A stretch of 64,000 nucleotides of DNA from Buxus sempervirens (lineage: Eukaryota; Streptophyta; Magnoliopsida; Buxales; Buxaceae): positions 40,248,602 to 40,312,601 of the forward strand of contig OX387185.1 of the NCBI GenBank assembly GCA_947561395.2, written 5' to 3'. The notes below the pieces were generated by a model. That model saw only the letters and a list, made by a program, of their open reading frames with translations, was not told the origin of the DNA and made no database searches. This document shows, one piece after another, positions 11,780 to 23,249 of the stretch. The position numbers were made by a program, and so were the translations under genes. How positions within the stretch are numbered: position 1 is the stretch's first letter; every line of letters starts with the position of its first letter.

Positions 11780-12473
11780 GAGCAGTTTGTAACCACTGCA
11801 AAAAAAAATTTAGCTGCAAAGGTTCAGGTGGTACAGGCCACTTGCAGTGGCATTTGCAGAAATGCCTTCCAAAACATAGCAAACTAGACCCTAGGCAAGC
11901 CCAACTTTCCACCGGTAGATTTAATTTGGGCAACTTTGTTTTTAACTAAGAAGAGACTAGGCAAGAAATTGTCAAGTGGGTAATACAAGAAGAATTACTC
12001 TTTAGACTAATAGAAAGTAAAAGATTTAACCGTCTAATAACCAAATATTTAGCACTAGGATATAAACCCTTCTCATGCTACACTCTAAGAAGTGATGCTA
12101 TAACATTATATAAAAGAATCTAAAAATAATTAATAGAAACTTCTTGAAACAGTAGTTTTAAGGTGGCTTTAACCTTAGATATCTAAACAAGCATACAAAA
12201 CATAAGTTATTTAGCAATAACTGCACATTATACAAATGCGACTTGGAGTATGGAAAAAAAAATAACTTTTGTGTCACTAGATGCTAGACATTCTATACCA
12301 CCTATAGAAAATGCAATAGCACATAGCATAAGACAATATAAATTACAAAATAAAATAATGGCTCTAACACTTGATAATACAAGTGCTAATAATGTTGCAA
12401 TAGACATACTACGACAACACTTAAACTTAAATCTAGACAGATGTTTATTTCATGTTCGATGTGCTTGTCACAT
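11780..12473 (+). pseudogene. hAT transposase, N-terminal half (BED finger to start of catalytic core)
   Basis: Translation with shifts and stops gives a BED-type zinc finger (KGSGGTGHLQWHLQKCLPKH, about 11817-11877), then QEIVKWVIQEELLFRLIESK and a catalytic-core segment in the open frame 12250-12498: MALTLDNTSANNVAIDILRQ and DRCLFHVRCACHI. These are hallmarks of Ac-like (RICESLEEPER-type) hAT transposases. The reading is cut at CACHI by the retroelement at 12474 and resumes at 27935 with HILNLVVQDGLK. Stops elsewhere show that this copy cannot make transposase. Confidence 0.85.
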
Positions 12474-14286
12474 TGTAAGACATGGAAAATCAATTTAATG
12501 ACTTCCTAATCATCACACGGGACTGGTTAAAAAAAAAGAGTCACCACCATTCTGTTTAGGTGTGAATGGACACCAAAATATCAAATAAACACAAAAGGCA
12601 AATTTAGGGTAAAAATAACCCTATTAAAAAAACAACCAGAGATGGGTAAGGGGATTAGGTTATGAACAGGGGAAGGTGTTAGGCACCCCTATTCATCCAC
12701 ACAAGGTGGTTGTCAGGTATTGTTCATGTTTTTCAAAGGAAAAAAAAAAAGGTTTGCTAATCAAAACAAAAGTAAAAGAAAAATAAATGAATGTATGGCT
12801 TTTTCCCCCGTGAATTATCTAATTAATTCTGGATCCTTCTTATGAAAACAAGAGCCATTTACTTGGGTTTCATGATTGACTGAAATCAAGATAAAGAAAA
12901 CAAATCTAAAGTGAAAACTTCAAAAATCTAGCTTCAAGTTAAATTCTCGAAATCTAGAAAAATATGATTTTTATGAAATATTGTAGAATTGAACTTGAAT
13001 AGTCCAGAACATAGATATAGCTCATATTTTACATTAGATCAAGGAATCAAAACCAAAAATACCCATGTTGATGAAGAACATCAAAAGAGGAGAACTTAGA
13101 CCGTAGGGTCTTCTCTCAAAAATGAAAAACGACTCAAAAACCACCTCGTGAAACCCTAGAAGTTACTTTCAGGCTTCTGAATCCAGATCTATCATATAGA
13201 TCATGATAGATCCATGATCTTAGCCTAATATCACAAAAATCACGAAAACAGTGCTGTAGATGCAAAGATGTGAAAAATCCAAATTTTAGAAAAAAGTGGG
13301 GATCTCATGCTATAAAGATCATGGATTCATATGATTCATTCAGATTCAACCCAAAATCATTAAAACATGAACAGGATATTTAAAGCAGCCATATCTCACA
13401 GATTAGAGCACATGGGGGTCTACCCTACGGATCCATCTATTCTCTTTTCCCCTAACTCTCTCTTCACGTTTTACGGTTAGAGAAGATTCTTGAGGTACTT
13501 AGAGACAGGTTTGGGAACACGAACACAATCAAAGGCCTTATTCTACAAAAATAAGAACAACAGATTATGGAGTGCTATTCTAGGGATCCACCTTTTCCCC
13601 TTTCCTCTAGCTTTCTCTTCACCTTTTACGACTAGAGAGGATTCTTGAGGTACTTTGAGGCAGGTTTGGGAATACAATTATAAACCAGGCCTTATTCTAC
13701 AAGAATGGAGAAGATCAGATTATTTCTAGAATTGAAGACAGAAAATAAAAGGGAAAAGTGATTTACCTGGATTGAGCAAGCAGAGCAGCAGGGATTCCTC
13801 TCTTCACTTGGAGCTTCTCAGACTTCAAATTCATGGCCATTTGCTTGAGGATCTGCCCTCTATTTATAGTCATACCCAGGGGCATGGTTGGTCCAGAGGG
13901 ATATACCAAAATCCTCTGGATTGAATTGACAATAGGGATAATGCCAATCCTTTGCCAAATAGGATAAATAAGATAATTCGATAGGATAAATAAGATAATT
14001 TGAAATTCACAGAGAGATATTTAGATGCAGATAAGGCACAAAAAACGAGAAAGGATAAATTCGCACAAAACCCCCCGTGCCCGTATATATATTACGGTCG
14101 CGCCCCGCCCGTATTATTAATATGGGCACGCCGTGCCCGTATATCAACTGCGGGCATAACCAGGTCGTAAATAAAATACGGGCATGACTAGTTTGGCCAG
14201 ATTTTACATTTTTTTTACCTGTTTCAAATCCCAATTAATATTTTCAATTATTTTCTCATTTATTAGTGCAATTTGGGGTGTCTACA
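12474..14286 (-). repeat. 3' LTR of the TR-GAG element
   Basis: The LTR is 1813 bp. On the minus strand it reads TGTAGACACCCC at the start and ends in CATGTCTTACA. A TATA box (CTATAAATAG, minus strand) lies at about 13858-13868. It matches the LTR at 26145-27934 along its whole length, except mainly for one extra 28-bp unit (14099-14182). Confidence 0.9.
14099..14182 (-). repeat. 28-bp minisatellite, three units, in the 3' LTR
   Basis: Units are at 14099-14126, 14127-14154 and 14155-14182, each ending in a variant of AATACGGG and starting with C(A/G)(C/T). The 5' LTR has only two units (27775-27802 and 27803-27830). Related 28-bp units lie in the leader at 24783-24866. Confidence 0.75.
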
Positions 14287-14303
14287 ACTGCCCCCTCTTT
14301 GCT
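14287..14303 (-). other. Polypurine tract of the TR-GAG element
   Basis: Directly adjacent to the 3' LTR, the minus strand reads AGCAAAGAGGGGGCAGT followed by TGTAGACACC. Position and composition fit the plus-strand primer of an LTR element. Confidence 0.85.
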
Positions 14304-17300
14304 GGTAATTGGAACCAATTACTAGCAAAGAGCAAAAAGACCCACAAACTGCACTTTTTGAGATTTTGTTTAAGTAATTGCAATTTGCAAGGATTAAAAG
14401 GATGATTTTGGAAAAAGAATTTGTGTGGAGGATTTGCTGAAAAGTCCCTAACCTTAAGGGGCAAATCCTCCTCTCTAGTTTCACTGAGCACTCGTGGCTA
14501 TGAAGTGAGATTTGAGACAAATTTTAAAACAAAAGTGGGTAAAGTGGCAATCCTTGCAATTTGCAATTAATATGGACATTAACCTCCTGAAAAGTATGGA
14601 GAAAATCATGATTAATATGAATTTTTCTAGGTGGCCTGTAGTTGTAGCACAATGAACAGCAAAGAACAGATATAACTCAAAATTGCATATTTGAAAGACA
14701 TCTCATTAATTGAACTTGCTTTGGTCAAACAAAGAAATGATAAAAACATGGATTCGAAGATAGCCAATGAAACCCCTGCTTGAAGTTTGATGGAGTGGCG
14801 TCTCTTCCTTATCTCAAATTTCCTGAGGCTCTCGTGGCTATGAAAAGAAATCTAAGACAAGCAAATTTTGAAAAGAATGTAAATTTAAAATTGACCTCTG
14901 CAAACTCAATTGCTTTTGATGTTCTTCACTTTACAACTCAACAATAAGGAGGGAAATATTTTATTGAATTTTCTTGATTGATTTTCTTATTTGACATACT
15001 TGGGTGCCATTTGATGCCCAAACCTGTGCTTGAATATTCTGCAACTTGCTTTTGCTTTTTCATCTTCTTGCTCTCTCCATAATGATGTATGTGCCCTTGC
15101 TGCCCATAACCTGCTACCCAAGCGAATGCCCTCCTCTTTGATTGGTGGATTTGAAAATCATGATTTGTTGATCTAACCTCATGCTCTCACTACGCATGAT
15201 TTCTTCTTCATGCCTTCTTGCTGCCCCAGTAAAATCCTTATTCATGATTGAAGAACTGGGAACCCTTGCTTAATAGAGAAAACATGCCACTGCTTCGAAG
15301 CTTTTTCTTTTTCTTTTTTTTTCTTTTTCTTTTTTCAAATCCGAAGACTAAAGCTTGACTACTTCTTCCAGATGTTGTAATTCATTCCAATGAAAACCCA
15401 GAGGGAAAGACGCTGAGCATGCCCCGGTTTTGGTTGCTTGAAGACGTATTTGCCCCTCAGCAAAGATGATCCTCTTTTTTCCTTTTTCTTTTTTTCTTTT
15501 TTTCTTTTTTTCTTTTTTTCTTTTTTTCTTTTTTTCTTTTTTTCTTTTTTTCTTTTTTTCTTTTTCTCTTCTTTTTTTTTTATATTTTTTTTAACCTTTG
15601 CCAAAAAGAAACCCTAATAAAAGAATGAAAATACAAAAATAAGAAAATAGGTTTTATACTAGTGGCCTTAGAATTCTCTAATGCTTGCAAAACCAATGTT
15701 TTATGAAATTACAGATGCTCATCATGGGCCAGAAATATATTTTTTGCTTTTTTGTGTTTTTATATTTTTTTTGAAAAATGATCTAATCCCTTATTAGCAT
15801 ATAGTCCAAAAGAATTGAAATCAAGTTGAATAATGAGAAGATTATTTCAGAAAATGAAGAAAGACCAAAATAAGCCTTCGGAACCTTTAGAATCAGTCCC
15901 ATGACCATCGGCTTGTCAATTGATGCTCCAGATATGACGTCTCTTTCAATCTGACTGTTTTGCCCCAGTCTAGAAAGACATTTTCCTTCATCCAATTGAA
16001 GAGCAATTGTTTCTCCATTGTATCCATGATATAGGAATTTATGACTTCAACTTCAGCAATAATTTCCTAATGGCAATTTTGATGGCCATCAACTTGTTCA
16101 TAGATGATTCATATCATAGTTCTGATTATGTTGCTTTAGTCTTGAAAAGAGAATTTTCTCAATCACTTGAAGAGTGGATGTATCTCAAAATAACCACCAA
16201 CATGAGGACTTTACTCGAATCTATGTCAATTCTGGGCTTTCCTCTCTGATGATTTCCTTCTTGTAGATAGCTGATTAATTGCCATGTAGCGCCCTTCCAG
16301 GTTTTCACTACATTTCCTTCATTTTTTCTTTTTCTTTTTTTTTCTTCTTTTTTTTCTTTTTTTTTTTTTATCCTTCATCACCAGCAACTATGTAGTCAAA
16401 GCTGCCTTAATTCAAAATTTCTTAATCAAAGAGGACTTATGAATGGGACGAAACAAAGGCTTGGTGTTAGTTTAGAAAGAAAAGGAATAAAATGCTCAAA
16501 TACCATATGATCAAATGAGTTAACTGAAATTATAATTTTTAAGGCATTTCTTCCCTTGGAATGAATACAAAATTGCCCCCAGTAATGAAGTTCTTCCCCC
16601 ACTTTCATTTCTTCATTTGAAATTTATTCTCTAGTATTGAACTTCTTTTTCCATTCTTCTTTTCACAATTTTGAAGACATTCTCCAAATATCTCATAGCA
16701 TTTGATGATTTCTTTTTCTTCCTTCTTCCTTTTTCTTTTTCCTATTTTTTTTCTCATTTCTTTGCCCCCTCTTTTGAAAACATCTTCAAAATCCCTTTTA
16801 AACTTCAACAATTGTCCCTTCATTCCTTTTTTTATGCCCTTATAAATTTGCCCCAGTGTGGGCTTACAATTCTCAGTTTGGGTTACTTGAAAAAATTTAT
16901 CAAGCTCAAAGGGTCTAACTAGGGATTTAAAAAATTTTGGGGATATAAGAAAAAAAGCCTCTTATCATTTTAAGAAAAAATTGAATTTTCAGACATGGAA
17001 GAGTTGTACCACATGACTAGTTCAGGAATTTTTTTTCTTCTTTTTTTCCTTTTTTTCTTTTAATCACCTTCTATCAAGATAAAAGCCTCTTCAAATAGAA
17101 CCTTTGTTATGAACAAGTTCTTCACCTTTTGATCAGTCTTATGGATTTGGATTCTTTCCATCAAATGATGCTCAATTCGATTTCTAACGAAAAGGTCAAA
17201 CCTTCTCCCATATTTTCAAGTGCAAAGCCCCAAAATTTCTTCAAACAATATTCTCAACTTCCCTTTGAATGAATCAGCAAGTGATGCGATCCTTTCTGTA

Positions 17301-17971
17301 TTCTAATGTAAGAAACTTCAAATCTTCTTCTATCTTTACTGTTGAAGACTATGGATCATCTTTGGTTCCAAAGGCCATAAGATTGGTCACTTCATAATTT
17401 TGCAGAATATTCTTCTCATGACACTTAAAAAGATTTTAATTTTCATATAAAATGTCTTTTTCTTCGATTTTGGTCTCAAAAAATTGAACCCAATGTCGAA
17501 GTCATATTCAACTTAATGAAATTCAATAGGAGATATGACTCATAAGTAAAGCAGGACCTTGTTGGAAACTTTTTTTTTCTTTTAGAAAAATGTTAAAGGG
17601 AAAATCTTTTTTTTTCTACAAAATTCTTAAAGGAAAACTCTTTTTTTTTTGTTTCAAGAGCCTTTATTGAAATAACTTCCTGAGAACAAGGCTTCTTAGG
17701 GTCCTCAGGAAATGTGCATTCTTCTTATGGGGGTTTCTTTTCAGAGAATGTGGGAATTCAAAAATTGCCCCTCTTCTCAAAGACAAAAGCTGACTTTTCT
17801 TTCTTTTTTAGAAAATTTCTTTCTCCTGCTGAGTGAGGCAAACCTCTCATTTCATGATTTAGGAGGATCTCCTTCTCTGGGGCGTTGTGCTCAGTCTCTG
17901 AAAGAAGTGACATTCCTTGATATGGAATTTGGATTGCAGCCCAGTCAACGAAGGGAGGTTCAACCTTGGCT
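14304..17971 (-). other. Non-coding 3' part of the TR-GAG element
   Basis: This 3.7-kb stretch between gag and the polypurine tract has no recognisable pol domain on either strand. It is rich in pyrimidine runs on the plus strand (purine runs in the element's sense) near 15302, 15476, 16321, 16715, 17033, 17571 and 17640. Short open frames here have no recognisable product. Confidence 0.7.
15476..15575. repeat. Low-complexity (CTTTTTTT)n tract
   Basis: About a dozen near-identical 8-bp units of T runs separated by single C. The apparent lysine-rich reading frame on the minus strand is a by-product of this tract. Confidence 0.9.
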
Positions 17972-19377
17972 TCATTCTCTTCTTTTTTTTGCCCCTTCTT
18001 TATTTTTTTGACACCCTTCTTTCATCTTTACCTCATTTTCATTGGCTTGTAGCTTACACTGCTTTGATGCTTCTGTCTGCCACTTATCTGCCTTTTCACC
18101 CATCATTTCATTTTCTTTCAATTTTTGCTTTTCTTCTTCCTCTTCCTTCCTTTCTTTGATATTAAAATTTGCCCCTGTGTGAGTCTCTTTTTTCACATGG
18201 CCCCATTCATCTTCTTTTTCAATGTAAACCCGGACTATGGTACCAACTGGAGCAATAAGTTGAGAAGGGTCAAATCCTTTTTTCCTTGGAAAAATTGCCC
18301 CTACTGAATTTGAGCTACCTGCCTCATTGTTATCGGTAGGTGGGATGGGTGTAACTAAATTGAATGATAAGAAGTTATTATCCAGTAAATCCTGAATTGC
18401 ATGCTTTAGGGCCAAGCAATGATCAGTGGTATGCCCTTGAGTGCTCATATGATAATCACAAATTGTAGATGAATCATAATTTTTCCCCTTGCTTGCATGA
18501 GGATTTGGCAACCTCAAAGTCGCATAACCCTTTTGAAGTAAGTTAGGCAAAAGTTTAGATGGTCTCATAGGCAGTTTAGAAAATTCCCTTCTCTTCCTTA
18601 CTTCTGTTTCCTCCTTCACAGGCTGTGTAGAAGGGACATTAATTTGGATAGGCAACAAAGGAAATTGATAGGTTGGCTTGATAGGAGGTGGATGGGCATT
18701 GATTTGAAAGGGTTCCATGGGAAGTTGCACCATATTCACTTCTGCTTCTCTCCTTTCTTCATTCTTTATTCTTCCATTACCATTCTCCTTTTTCTGTGTA
18801 TAGAAAGTGGTGGAAGCTTCCTGGTTCAACACTTCAGAGTAATCAGTTATTTTCCCAGACTTGATCTTATCTTCAATTCTGTCTGCCACTTGCACTAGGG
18901 CAGTAAAGTTGGTGGTAGTTTGACCCACCAAGTGATTGTAAAATGGTTGTCCCAGTGTGCTGATGAAATTGGAGATCAAATCTGGCTCCAGCATAGGTGG
19001 TCTAACCTGAGAGGCAGTTTCCCTCCATCTTTTGACATATTGCCTTACAGATTCGTCCTTGCTTTTGTTCATCCTCATCACATCGTACCTATCTGGCATG
19101 ATCTTATAATTGAACTTGTATTGGGTCAAGAAGGCATCCGCTAGGTCTTTCCATCTTCTGATCCTTCCATGGTCTAAGGTGGCGAACCACCTCAAAGCAG
19201 TTCCAGTCAAGTTCCTTTGGAAAAGCTGAATCAATATGCCATCATCTTGATCGAACTGGCATAGGGCCCCGCAGTACAACTTCAAATGGCTCATGGGGCA
19301 GCCAGTGCCATCGTATTTGTCCAGGTCTGGGCACTTAAACTTGGCCGGTAGGTTAACATCTGGGTATAAGCATAAGT
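17972..19377 (-). pseudogene. Gag-like gene, C-terminal part
   Basis: The minus-strand frame contains a plant Ty3/Gypsy Ogre/Tat-type capsid region: PAKFKCPDLDKYDGTGCPMS, LIQLFQRNLTGTALRWFATL, WKDLADAFLTQYKFN and a conserved SVRQYVKRWRETASQVRP. Further on are the zinc-binding-like stretch CDYHMSTQGHTTDHC followed by ALKHAIQDLLDNN, then APVGTIVRVYIEKE and a highly charged Lys/Glu tail. Gag forms the particle that packages element RNA. The family-B solo LTR at 19378-22604 interrupts this gene; the rest is at 22610-23090. The gene is broken. Confidence 0.85.
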
Positions 19378-22300
19378 TGTAACGCCCCGGAACCGGGTTA
19401 CGTAGTAAAAACCGTAACTCGTTCCCCAAGGGTTACTTTTAAACACAGGATCGCTATATCAGAGTAAGGAAAATATGAAATGGCAATCACAAAATCAGAG
19501 TCAACTAATAGTTTCCCCAACTCACCTGAACCAATCATAAACCCGCCTGTATCGTCCTCTTTGAGATCTGAAAACAAAACAAAACAAAAGGAATGAGATA
19601 CGACTATCTCAGCAAGTAGCAATGCATGCTCAAACATATTTAATTTAATTTCTAAAACATGCACGAATAAAATATACTCAACGACTAACCACAAATAAAT
19701 CGATTAATCCGACTAATCCGGCAAAACAATATCAAATCACATAATAAGATGGGACTCGTGAAATTTGACCGCTTTGTAAGGTTAAATTCTAGCTCCAAAC
19801 AGTTCCAGTCCGAGAACCTTTGCCAAATCTGATACCTCTGAAAACTGATTCCAATATATCGCCTCTTGGTGGAAATCACAAGACCTCACCCTCTTCAAGG
19901 GTGGAAACGGATATCAATCCAGTCTGAGAACCACTGTCGTAACTGCTGCCAATAATAGACCTCACCCCCTTATGGGGTGGAAACGAAGCTGCTGCAGCAC
20001 ATCCCTCATGGAAGGCCTCTTTATATGGAGGAAACGCGTAAAATAAATCCCTCTTAGTTCGCAGCACTTCCCTCATGGAAGGCCTCTCCACATAAAGGAA
20101 ACGGATGAAGGAAGCTAAACTTTAACCAAACAAAATAGACCGACTTCACTTACTAGCTAGATTATGGATCCATAACGTGCTATGCCCTAAATAGCTTCAA
20201 TAAATACAAACAAGTGCAACAAAAGTTTCGATTCAAACCAAGAAGTATATCGATGTGCAAAACAACATATAACCGAGTGCGAACAAACATAATATGGGTA
20301 ACTCAGGACCAAAACCTACTCCCTCATGGAGTTTCCAAAGTACTTTCACAAGCAACAATTTTCAAGAATAAAATACATGCAATTCTAAGAACAACTTTCA
20401 ATTAAGAATACTGTAAGTAAATAAATCAATCGGAAAACATTAAGAGTATTCAAATCTGTCTTAGCACCGTAATTTCGATAAAATTTCATAAAATAGATAT
20501 CATTTAAATTCTGGAATTTCGGTGGTTAAACTATTATTCATCAAACAATTCCAGCATTAGAATTTCAATTAAACACAAAACAGAAAACAGCTCCTATCTC
20601 ATCATTTTTAGCTTCATGTTACAACCCAAAACCATAACCAGTAAATTATTTTAAAATTAAACCAAATAATAACAACACATACTGAGAATACTCAATCAGT
20701 TCAAATCAGGCTATGACAGACTTTCAACTAATACGAAGAGATTAAGAAGCAGTACAAGAGTTCCCCAAAAGACCGTCCTCTAAGCTCAAGAAATCGGTTT
20801 TACTAATTCTTTAATAAATTAATTCTAATACCAATTACCCCTCAATCATTTTATCCGAGATTAATTCTCCAATTGTATATAATAGCTCTTGAGTCACAAA
20901 TCAACCTTGAGTAAATCAGGGAAGTAGAACCATCAAAATAAAATACAAAAGTCTGCTCATATAGGTTCAATTATATGATGCTGAATTTTTTTAACATACT
21001 TTTGATATTATTTAACTTAATCAGACTTTTACTAAAATCATAATCTAAAACCATATTATGGATTCATAATAGAGAATCAACCATTTGATAATAAAATAAA
21101 ATAAAAACAGCTCAAGAGTTTCATTATTAGCAATCTTTAGTCACAATACTTGTATTCCCAAATATTCACCCAAAATAGGTTCCCATTTCTAATTTATTCT
21201 CTAATGCAAAACATAATTTTCTTCATTGTAATGTTTCTATAATCCCTGGTGTGTTAAACAAACTTGAATCAACTCTTTTAAACAGGTTTTAGAAGCTAAA
21301 AATCAAAATATACTTAATAGGCAATTTAGCCGCACTATATTAGAGAATTTGGGGCTGGTGCTGACCCAGAGAGGTTAGCACCCCTTATTTTGTGATCTGG
21401 CGCCAGTTCAATTGGAATCTGGTGCTAACCTCTTTGAGGTTGGCACCAGGTCCATTAGGTTGGCACCAGGTATCCTTTAACTCGATAATTTCTCCAACTT
21501 GCAGCAAAGTCATATTCCACCATTCTGAATCAAAAACTAACCTCAAGAAACCTTCTAGTACAACCCATAGGATCATAAGAACCCATTAAATCCATCTTCG
21601 AAAACAAACCAACCAGATTATACAATTATCAAAATCAAACGCTCAATAATGTAAACGGAACCTGGAAATTTCTCTTAACACAATCTACCCTTTATATGTT
21701 CTTGAATATATAGAAAACATACGATTATCGAAAGTACTACTTGCCTCTTGATGTTGAAGCTCAACTCCACCAAAAATCAGAAGTTGTAACACAGGTTCCT
21801 CACGTTCACACTCTCTCTGACGAACAGCTTCTCCCTTCTTCTGAATTTCAACTTCTCAACTCACCTCTGCAAAAATCTCTTCTCAATAACCCAATTTAAA
21901 TCTTCAGTTGTTTAAGCTCCTCAGAAGTGGACGTTTTCTGATCTGAACTTGAACGATCACTTTCTAACAGAATAGAACACCCACTCTCTAACAGAACCCA
22001 AAGTTTCTTCTTCCTTTCCAAGCAAATCTCTCCTCTCACTTCTGATGATCTGAAATACCAAATCCCTCCCAGATCTAAATCTGCCGATTATCTCTTCTCC
22101 CAACAGTGAACAGTCGGAAGTTTCTAACGCTTGAAGTAATGTTCTTACGTTTCAGCAAAACTCTTCAACTCCCTTCCTTCTCTCTGCCGGAGCGCTGCTC
22201 CACCAAAAATCCTACACCTTCACCCCACCATCCTTTGAGTCATTAATTTTCCACCTAGATAAATACATCAACACTTAATTGACTCTACCAAAATTCACTT

Positions 22301-22604
22301 TATACTATTTTATTAATTATTACAATATAATCTAATTACCATTTACTAGATTTACATAATCACCGATTTGTTCTAAAATTCCCAAAACACCCTCGTGACA
22401 CTCCACCTTAAACCAATAAATTAAAATATAATAATAATTATTATTATTATTATTATTTTATAATTATAATTTCCACCCAGATTCACTCGAGAATTCCAGT
22501 TTAACCACTTAATCTCTTTTTCGGAACTTTTCATCACTTAAATAAGTTAATGATCCCAAAAAAAATCAAAATTTAAATTATTACTAAAAATTCGTGGTTT
22601 TACA
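19378..22604 (-). mobile_element. Solo LTR, family B, inserted in gag
   Basis: The 3.2-kb LTR reads TGTAAAACCACG at its start and CGGGGCGTTACA at its end on the minus strand, and is flanked by TAAGT (19373-19377 and 22605-22609). It has no internal region. It carries a GGTTGGCACC-rich stretch (about 21350-21470) shared with the LTR at 1-6536 and a small hairpin array (19862-20105). It is younger than the TR-GAG element it interrupts. Confidence 0.9.
19862..20105 (-). repeat. Hairpin units with changing arms in the family-B LTR
   Basis: Units begin CCT and end in GGAAACG or close variants. Arms include CACCCT/AGGGTG (19887-19903), CACCCC/GGGGTG (19963-19979) and CCTC/GAGG (about 20018-20032), plus weaker copies near 19861 and 20085. 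Arm sequence varies between units while complementarity is kept. Confidence 0.6.
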
Positions 22605-23090
22605 TAAGTCTTCAAAGTTGGTGCCCCCAAAGTTATTGACCCCTTTCACCTCCGTCAGTTCATCCTGGATCATCTCCAGCCTATGCATGAATTTCCTTTC
22701 CATCTCATCCCTCATCCTCTCTTTTTCTTTTGCTTTTTTTGATTCAACCGTCTCCTCCCTGATCAGTATAGGTTCCGGGGTGGGTTCAGAAATGGATTCA
22801 GGTATAGGTTGAACTGGAGGTGGAATGTTGGTTTGAGGTGGAGGTGCTTGGTTGGAAGTGGAGGCTTGGTTATGGGCTTGGACTTGCTGGGCCTGCACCG
22901 CCAGTAGGTTCTCTAGCATTCGGGCAAGTCCTACCACTTGTTCCTGTAGCAAGGCAACGTCTGGGTTAGGGACATCAGCTTCATTCTCAATGGGATTCAT
23001 GGCGCGAGCTCTTGATCTGGTCACAGGAGCTATGGTTGCAAGTGTATTGGTACCTGGCAAAAGAAAAATAAAGAGAGATATCAGCACCAA
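22605..23090 (-). pseudogene. Gag-like gene, N-terminal part
   Basis: The minus-strand frame has a TNTLATIAPVTRSRARAMNP segment, a leucine-rich PDVALLQEQVVGLARMLENL stretch likely to form a coiled coil, a Pro/Gln-rich linker, and a charged segment ending MIQDELTEVKGVNNFGGTNF. This is the usual N-terminal arrangement upstream of the capsid region in Ogre/Tat-type gag genes. The copy ends at the solo LTR. Confidence 0.8.
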
Positions 23091-23249
23091 TTTAATCTCA
23101 GTCCCATACCTATGAATGCATATATGCAGGTTAGGTGAACACGAGTTTGGATTTGTTTGTTTTTTTTATTTTTTTTATATTTTTTCTTTTCTTTGTTTTG
23201 GTCGAAATTGACCTTGTGTAGAGAAGTGGTTGGTATACATGAAAGAATG

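Noticed and set aside
15359-15604. Lysine-rich reading frame on the minus strand
   Set aside because: It is translated from a (CTTTTTTT)n tract.
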